From Aphidius gifuensis (taxonomy: Eukaryota; Arthropoda; Insecta; Hymenoptera; Braconidae), in assembly GCF_014905175.1 (NCBI RefSeq), contig NC_057792.1, positions 12,255,321 to 12,319,320 on the forward strand: a DNA stretch of 64,000 bases, read 5' to 3'. The notes under the pieces are model-generated. The model had not been told where the DNA came from. It did not search any database and worked only from the letters and a program-made list of their open reading frames with translations. Below are positions 57,866 through 64,000 of the stretch, one piece after another; the first letter of the stretch is position 1, and the number at the start of each line of letters is the position of its first letter. A program made the translations under genes and the position numbers.

Positions 57866-58390
57866 ATGACGTCTACTATATCCTAATGTACGCTTGTCAA
57901 CACCGGACTATGATTTGCCATGTTGTGGCGCGTAGGTTTAAAAACGCCAATATTAAATCCCACATTGATACACACATACTGCCATAGCAGCTATATCATA
58001 CACTAACACAACCGCACTCTCAGTACAACCAACTGTTTTTTTTTTGCGGTGTTTCACGATTTACACATTTTTTTTAACAATTAAATAAATGTTTAAATAA
58101 ATAAAAAGTTGATAATAGTTTATTTCGTTACAAGTGCCCACTCAGAGAGTGTGCTCTCAACGAATTTGGAGAGGCAAGCACGAGCCTTGGCGAGTGTTTC
58201 TTCTCCAAATGAGTTGTGAGCGGGCTCTCTGATTGGGTACATGTAACGAACCATACTTTATGTTACTAGGGACAGTGGTAATAATGTGTGAATTTCTAAA
58301 AAGCGCACTACCCCTCTTACGCTTTGGAAATTTACACATTATTCCCACTGTCCTTGTAACATAAAATATATTTCAAGGATTAATAATACT
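57866..58390. mobile_element. Insert next to the right arm, with a nested inverted repeat
   Basis: The inverted pair TATGTTACTAGGGACAGTGG..AATAATGTGTGAATTTC (58258) and GAAATTTACACATTATTC..CCACTGTCCTTGTAACATA (58327-58370) forms a hairpin of about 110 nt. Upstream, CTCAGAGAGTGTGCTCTC and AGCGGGCTCTCTGATTGGG form another loose pair. It is probably a MITE. Confidence 0.6.
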
Positions 58391-58587
58391 AGGTTATTAT
58401 ACAATAATTATTTCAAAAAACTATTGTTTTATCGAAAAAAAAAATGAAAATTTCATCTTTTTGAGGTTGGCAATGGCTCTAGGACCAATGTATTAAACAT
58501 AAGCTCTATCCCCTCTTCTATACCCCAAAATTTGGCTGAGGTAATCTCTTAAGATGAAAAAATAAATTATTTAAAAATATTTTTGGA

Positions 58588-58905
58588 GGCACCATGCAAT
58601 TGTTGATAAAAATTTTTAATCAACAATTGCATGGTGCCTTAAAAAATCAATATTTTCAAATAATTTTTTTTTTGTTTTAAAGAGAAGACGTTAAGCTAAT
58701 TTGTACTTGAATAATAATAAAAAAACAAGTTACTCCAAAATTCCAATTGACAATACTTTGTTATTATTATTGAGGGTACAAAATTAGCCCACGTTCTGCT
58801 CTTTAAAAGAAAATAGAAATTATTCAAAAATATTGATTTTTAAAGGCGCCATGCAATTGGTAATCAAACATTTTTATTAACAATTGCATGGTGCCTCCAA
58901 AATTC
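58588..58905. repeat. Two copies of a GGCACCATGCAATTG hairpin
   Basis: Each copy is GGCACCATGCAATTGTTGAT (or GGCGCCATGCAATTGGTAAT), a short A/T loop, then the complement ending CAATTGCATGGTGCC. Centres are near 58612 and 58872. Sequence between them includes CTCTTTAA-type strings shared by both flanks, so the two hairpins may be parts of one larger foldback. Confidence 0.75.
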
Positions 58906-59336
58906 AATATTTTTTAATAATTTATTCTTCATTTTGAAGAGCAAAACGTGAGCTAACTTGTACCGTCGAGAGCAGAATTTATAGCTCAATAATTAAAGCA
59001 AATATTCAATTGTTAATTAACATTTTTGAGTGAATAATTTTTTTTTGTTGTTATTTTTGAGATATTTATTCCTAGCTTAGTGGTACAAATTAGTACAAAT
59101 TTTTCTGCGTCTGTAGCAATTTTTTTTCCCTTGAGTCATCTAGAAAAAAAATTGATTTTTAATTCTTTCTCCACCCTTCAATTTTGAGGTACAAATGAAA
59201 ACAATTGCGGTGCAAAATGGTACAAATTAAGACGCTTCTAATAAGTATTCTAGATAATTTTTCTAGGACTATAACTCTTTATATTCTCTCCCACGAATTT
59301 TCATAAATTATTACTTGTTAAACAAAATGAGTGAAA

Positions 59337-59765
59337 TAAAAACAAAACATAAATTTACAATTGATGTCTCCGAAAGCCTCAATTTTAGATGAGCTGTTTA
59401 TTTTTTTATCATAACTTTAATAATCAAAAGAAGTGAAATATAAAAAAAAATAGCAAAATTTTAAAGTATAAAGTTGAATAATATGTTGGATAAAAAAAAA
59501 AAAAAACAAAGAATTGAGCGCTTTTTCACGATAACGGTTGCGATACATGTTGATAATATTATAATATAATGCGCCTAATTTTTTGTTTTGTTTTTTTTTT
59601 TTTATCCAGCAAATTATTCAACTTTATCCTTTGAAATTTTGCTATTTTTTTTTATATTTTACTTCTTTTGATTATTTAAGTTATGATAAAAAAATTAACA
59701 GCTCATCTGAAATTGAGGCTTTCAGGGACATCAATTGTAAATTTATGTTTTGTTTCTATTTGATA
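59337..59765. mobile_element. Foldback element, about 175-bp arms
   Basis: The left arm contains AAAACATAAATTTACAATTG, GCCTCAATTTTAGATGAGCTG and TATAAAGTTGAATAATATG. The right arm contains ATTCAACTTTATCC, CAGCTCATCTGAAATTGAGG and CAATTGTAAATTTATGTTTT. The loop (about 59512-59580) has GCGCTTTTTCACGATAACGG. Confidence 0.8.
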
Positions 59766-59934
59766 ATAGTATAGAATATAACGTTTCAACAATTTTTCAC
59801 ATCTTTTCTCGTTCAACCTTAAATATTATTACAGATGTTCAAAACTAAAATTTATAAAATTTTAAACATAGCAAAACTAATTTTCTTTCAACGATTAATA
59901 GATTCTCGTATTTATCTTATACGAAAATCGAAAC

Positions 59935-60130
59935 TGGTCAGTAGCGTAGTGGGAGATGTAGCGGGCAGCGTATGGTTAAATGGTATACGATCCACGAGAA
60001 AACAGGTTTTGGGAGGCGTTTTTTGACATGCCCCCGTCGCCTCTGGGCCGCTTACTCGCGTTCCCCCCTCGAGCAGCGACAAACTCCGCGGGCCCATACG
60101 CGACTCCTTATACCCTGATAAATTTCCCGC
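59935..60130. other. GC-rich patch in A/T-rich surroundings
   Basis: It contains GTAGTGGGAGATGTAGCGGG and GGGCCGCTTACTCGCGTTCC, far above the local GC. No gene or tRNA fold could be supported. It may be a SINE or retroelement fragment. Confidence 0.35.
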
Positions 60131-60389
60131 AAAAAAACCCCCCCTATTTTTTATTATTAAGTATTATTATTATTTCATTTATTATTATTATTATTATTTA
60201 TTATTATAATAATTATTTTTTTATTACATATATATATATAGATATATAAACCTTTATATATTTGTATATAGGTTTATATAACTATATAAAACTGTCTATA
60301 GTTTTATATAGAGGCAAGCGGGAAAAAATGGAATGGCGGGGCAAAATGAAACACCCAAAAAAATATTTTGACTCATATTTTTTTTCGTT
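60131..60389. repeat. (ATT)n and TATA tracts
   Basis: A (TTA)n tract at 60150-60215 is followed by TATATATATA and a TTTATATA-rich stretch (60225-60315). No gene. Confidence 0.7.
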
Positions 60390-62055
60390 TTTAGGTGAAG
60401 GAATTAATGTGACTAAGGAATTATTTCCTTGAAACATAATTTTTTGGCAACATTAATTCCTTAGTCACATTAATTCCTTAGTTACATCTTTCCCTTAGCT
60501 ACTGCTTTTCCTTGGACATTTGTATTTTAAAAAAATAAATTTACATGTATTTTATTTATAAAATAGATAAAAAAAGTCTAAGGAAAAGCAGTAGCTAAGG
60601 GAAAGATGTAGCTAAGAAATTAATGTGACTAAGGAATTAATGTTGCCAAAAAATTATGTTTCAAGGAAATAATTCCTTAGTCACATTAATTCCTTAGCTA
60701 CATCTTTCCCTTTGCTACTGCTTTTCCTTGCACATTTTTTATTTATTCTATAAATGAAATACATGTAAATTTATTTTTTCAAAATACAAATGTCCAAGAA
60801 AAAGCAGTAGCTAAAGAATTAATGTGGCTAAGGAATTATTTCTTTGAAAAATAATTTTTTGGCAACATTAATTCCTTAATGTTCTTTTCCTTAGCTACTG
60901 CTTTTCATTGGACATTTTTTATTTATTTTATAAATAAAAAACATGTAAATTTTATTTTTAAAAATACAAATGTCCAAGGAAAAGCAGTAGCTAAGGAAGT
61001 AATGTGGCTAAGGAATTATTGTTGCTGAAAATTATGTTTCAAGGAAATAATTCCTTAGTCACATTAATTATTTAGCTACATCTTTTCCTTAGCTACTGCT
61101 TTTCCTTGGACTTTTGTATTTCTAAAAAATAAATTTACATGTATTTCATTTATAAAATAAATAAAAAATGTCCAAGGAAAAGCAGGAGCTAAGGGAAAAG
61201 ATGTAGCTAAGGAATTAATGTGGCTAAGGAATTAATGTTACCAAAAAATTATGTTTCAAGGAAATAACTCCTTAGTAACATTAATTCCTTAGCTACATGT
61301 TTCCCTTAGCTACTGCTTTTCCTCGGACATTTGTATTTTTAAAAAATAAAGTACATGTATTTTAAAAAAATACATTTACATGTATTTTATTTATAAAATC
61401 AATGAAAAATGTCTAAGGAAAAGCAGTAGCTAAGGGAAAAGATGTAGCTAAGGAATTAATGTGGCTAAGGAATTAATGTTGCCAAAAATCTATGTTTCAA
61501 GGAAATAATTCCTTAGTCACATTAATTCCTCAGCTACATCTTTCCCTTAGATACTGCTTTTCCTTGGACATTTGTATTTTTGAAAAATAAAATTACATGT
61601 ATTTTTGAAAAATGAAATTACATGTATTTTTAAAAAATAAATTTACATGTATTTTATTTATAAAATAAATAAAAAATGTCCAAGGAGAAGCAGTAGCTAA
61701 GGGAAAGATGTAGCTAAGGAATTAATGTGACTAAGGAATTAATGTTGCCAAAAAATTATGTTTCAAGGAAATAATTCCTTAGTCACATTAATTCCTTAGC
61801 TACATCTTTCCCTTAGCTACTGCTTTTCCTTGCACATTTTCTATTTATTCTATAAATAAAATACATGTAAATTTGGTTTTTCAAATTACAAATGTCCAAG
61901 GAAAAGCAGTAGCTAAGGAATTAATGTGACTAAGGAATAAATGTTGCCAAAAAATTATGTTTCAAGGAAATAATTCCTTAGTCACATGAATTCCTTAGCT
62001 ACATCTTTCCCTTAGCTACTGCTTTTCCTTGGACATTTGTATTTTTAAAAAATAA
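60390..62055. repeat. Palindromic satellite block, alternating inverted units
   Basis: Two arms alternate: CTAAGGAATTAATGTGGCTA / AAAGCAGTAGCTAAGGGAAA and their reverse complements. TTTCAAGGAAATAATTCCTT or a variant recurs at about 60428 (variant), 60658, 61038, 61256, 61496, 61763 and 61961, each at the centre of one palindrome. TAAATTTACATGTATTT-like sequence marks the centre of the other. Steps are about 200-380 nt. No coding sequence. Confidence 0.9.
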
Positions 62056-62290
62056 AATTGGGTTGAATTGGGCTGAAAAAATTAACTACGCGCGCGGAAA
62101 AAATTGCGATAAATTTTATTGTAATATTTTTGTTGTGGGTTAAAATTAGTTGTCTAATATTTTTTTTTCTTACGCGGTAAAATTGTAGCTTGGCGTCTTT
62201 TTTTTTAGTTTGGGAAATCTTTTTTTTCTTTGGGGGAGAAAAAAGTTAAAAACATTTTTAAAGTTATTCACTTGTGAAATTTAACACCTT

Positions 62291-62328
<38 letters not shown>

Positions 62329-62844
62329 ATTAAAAGAAAATTTTATTTATGTTACAAGAATTGTAATAAAATTTAATAGTTTTGGGGAAAAACGATAAAA
62401 TTTTATTTTTTTTTTTTTCGTTTCCTGTCACTTTTATTTTATTTATTTTACTACCCGGGGGTTGTTGGGTTGTCCCAAATTTTACATTTGTTTTTCACGG
62501 TCAAAGTGCCCCCTTTTATTTCAGCGATAGCCGACACCCGGTCCCAAACGAATCGTCAAATAAAAGAAAAAAAAAAAAAAGAAAAGAGAGAAAAGAAAAA
62601 AAAATAATTGCTCAAGAAAATAAGTTGCATGACTAATTGTAAAAACGATATGTTCACCTATTGTTAATATTATTTTCGCTTAAAATTATACTCATTTATG
62701 TTAATAATATTTTTATTAATTATAACAATTTATATCAAAGAGCTAACCTCAATAATAATAAATAATAAATAAACTACGTAAGTGAATGTGAACAAACATT
62801 ATTGTTTTCAAATGGAAATTTAATTTCATGTTAATTATAATTTA
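62056..62844. other. A/T-rich spacer with homopolymers
   Basis: It includes a T8/A35-type run at 62289-62328 and a purine-rich (GAAAA)n stretch at 62560-62605. Short frames are not convincing. Confidence 0.5.
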
Positions 62845-63785
62845 ATGAGTTCAAATATTTGGGATTTAATCCCCATTTACAACAATTGTTATACACATAT
62901 TGATAATAAATCAATTGATTTTTGAAATTCATACATTAATAATAAATTAATAGATCAATATATTGGGGATTTCATTCCCTTTTACAACAATTATTATCCA
63001 CGTATTGATAATAAGAAATTGATTGAAATATTTGGTTTTAAGTTCCGTTTTCAATAATTAAAACGCATACATTAATAATAAATTAATAAATCAATATATT
63101 GGGAATTTAATTACTTTTTACAACAATTATTATCCGTACATTGATAATAAAATAACTGGCCCAAATATATGGAGATTTTATTTCCTTTTTCAACAATTTA
63201 TTACGCATACATTAATAATAAATTAATGGGTTTAAACATTTGGAATCTGTTACCCTTTGTCAACAATTACTATACGAAAATTAATATCAAATTAATTGAC
63301 TTTAATATTTGGGATTTAAGTTCCCTTTGCAACAGCTATTATTCTCAGTAATCATAGTTAAACTGATTTAAATATTGGGAATTTATTTACCTTTTTTTTT
63401 TTTGATAATTGTTACGCATACATTAATATTAAGCCAATGGATTTAAATATTTGGGATTTTTTTTACAACAACTATTATCCATATATTAATGATAATTTTG
63501 ATTGGCTTAAATATTTGAGGATTTAAATTCCTTTTCTAAAACTTATTGCTGATAAATTAATAATAATTTAATTATTTTAAATATTGGAGGATTTAAATTT
63601 TTTTTTACAAACAATTATTATTGATAAACTAAATATAATTTAATTGAATTAAATGTTTGAGAATTGAATTTACTTTTCAACAATTATTGTTGATAAATCA
63701 ATAATGATTTAATTGTTTTAAATATTTGGGATTTAATCTCCTTTCAACAATTATTAATATTTTTTTTATATACATTAATATTCAA
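62845..63785. repeat. Degenerate minisatellite, about 70 bp, about 13 copies
   Basis: The unit reads roughly AATATTTGGGATTTAATTCC, TTTACAACAATTATTATCC, then CATACATTAATAATAAATTAAT. Starts are near 62853, 62957, 63027, 63094, 63164, 63235, 63304, 63372, 63448 and 63510, then more diverged copies to about 63785. Confidence 0.85.
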
Positions 63786-63809
63786 TAAAATATTAGGGGT
63801 AACAAAAAT

Positions 63810-64000
63810 ATACACATTCAAACGAGAAAAACACGACACGCGGGAGGGAATTGAACTAGGGGAGAACTTCGGCCATCTCGGAAAAACGGCAAACACCCCT
63901 AAGGCCCAAACCCCTCCTCCGATTAGGCGTGTCTAGGAAAGCTAGACGAGCGGGCCTAGCCAATACTTAAGGGCGGGTCCCAACAACCCTTAGCCACTAT
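63810..64000 (-). mobile_element. Possible SINE-like end at the window edge
   Basis: Read on the minus strand, GATGGCCGAAG resembles a Pol III A box and AGTTCAATTCCC a B box (about 63850-63895), but the spacing is shorter than in tRNA. A second A-box-like TAGTGGCTAAGGG lies at the edge. GC is much higher than the flank, and the element is cut by the window end. The call is tentative. Confidence 0.35.

Noticed and set aside
59935..60010. Possible tRNA gene in the GC-rich patch
   Set aside because: I could not fold a cloverleaf. There is no convincing pair of A and B boxes at tRNA spacing.

Overview
The window is eukaryotic, very A+T-rich and almost entirely made of transposable elements, nested insertions and satellites. 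GT-AG introns, a BEN-domain gene, a Polinton/Maverick, a Helitron, hAT- and CACTA-type transposases, and Jockey/CR1-like LINEs with a PHD-type ORF1 point to an arthropod. An insect, perhaps a parasitoid hymenopteran, is my best guess, but the species cannot be fixed from the sequence. No rRNA, tRNA, CRISPR array or bacterial operon was seen.

Layout. (1) 1-8524: left part of a Polinton/Maverick (adintovirus-like) element. It holds protein-primed DNA polymerase B, a chromodomain integrase, a DUF8207-like protein, a packaging ATPase and a phospholipase-A2-domain protein. All are broken by stops or frameshifts except the PLA2-domain gene. The element is cut off 33 nt into its next gene. (2) 8525-about 15300: a Helitron on the minus strand, truncated inside its helicase. 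Its decayed reading frame carries two tandem Ulp1-type cysteine-peptidase domains joined by a repeat linker, a DUF6570-like region, a Rep (HUH) domain and a PIF1-type helicase. (3) 16.1-18.0 kb: a cluster of foldback MITE-like palindromes. (4) 18.06-28.2 kb: a CACTA-type transposase pseudogene on the minus strand, head-to-head with a plus-strand gene. That gene has a long array of duplicated 96-nt phase-0 exons leading to a C-terminal BEN domain. One exon of the same array lies inverted just beyond the transposase. (5) 28.3-35.3 kb: TATAGG-rich repeats, an unassigned richer-GC block, a hAT fragment and a minus-strand LINE remnant. (6) 35.5-46.7 kb: a plus-strand LINE split by about 8.7 kb of nested insertions. 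The innermost insertion carries a 6.4-kb array of a 30-bp satellite with about 1.5-kb higher-order structure. (7) 46.7-49.7 kb: microsatellite and AT-rich sequence. (8) 49.7-57.9 kb: two long inverted-repeat arms enclosing a minus-strand LINE, itself split by a 2-kb insertion. (9) 58-64 kb: hairpins, foldbacks, a palindromic satellite, a 70-bp minisatellite and a possible SINE edge.

Most genes here do not work together as a pathway. They are layers of mobile DNA, which allows several insertion orders to be read directly. The most unusual structures are the BEN-domain exon array linked to a transposase, the tandem-protease Helitron fused to a Polinton remnant, and the satellite array apparently born inside a transposon.
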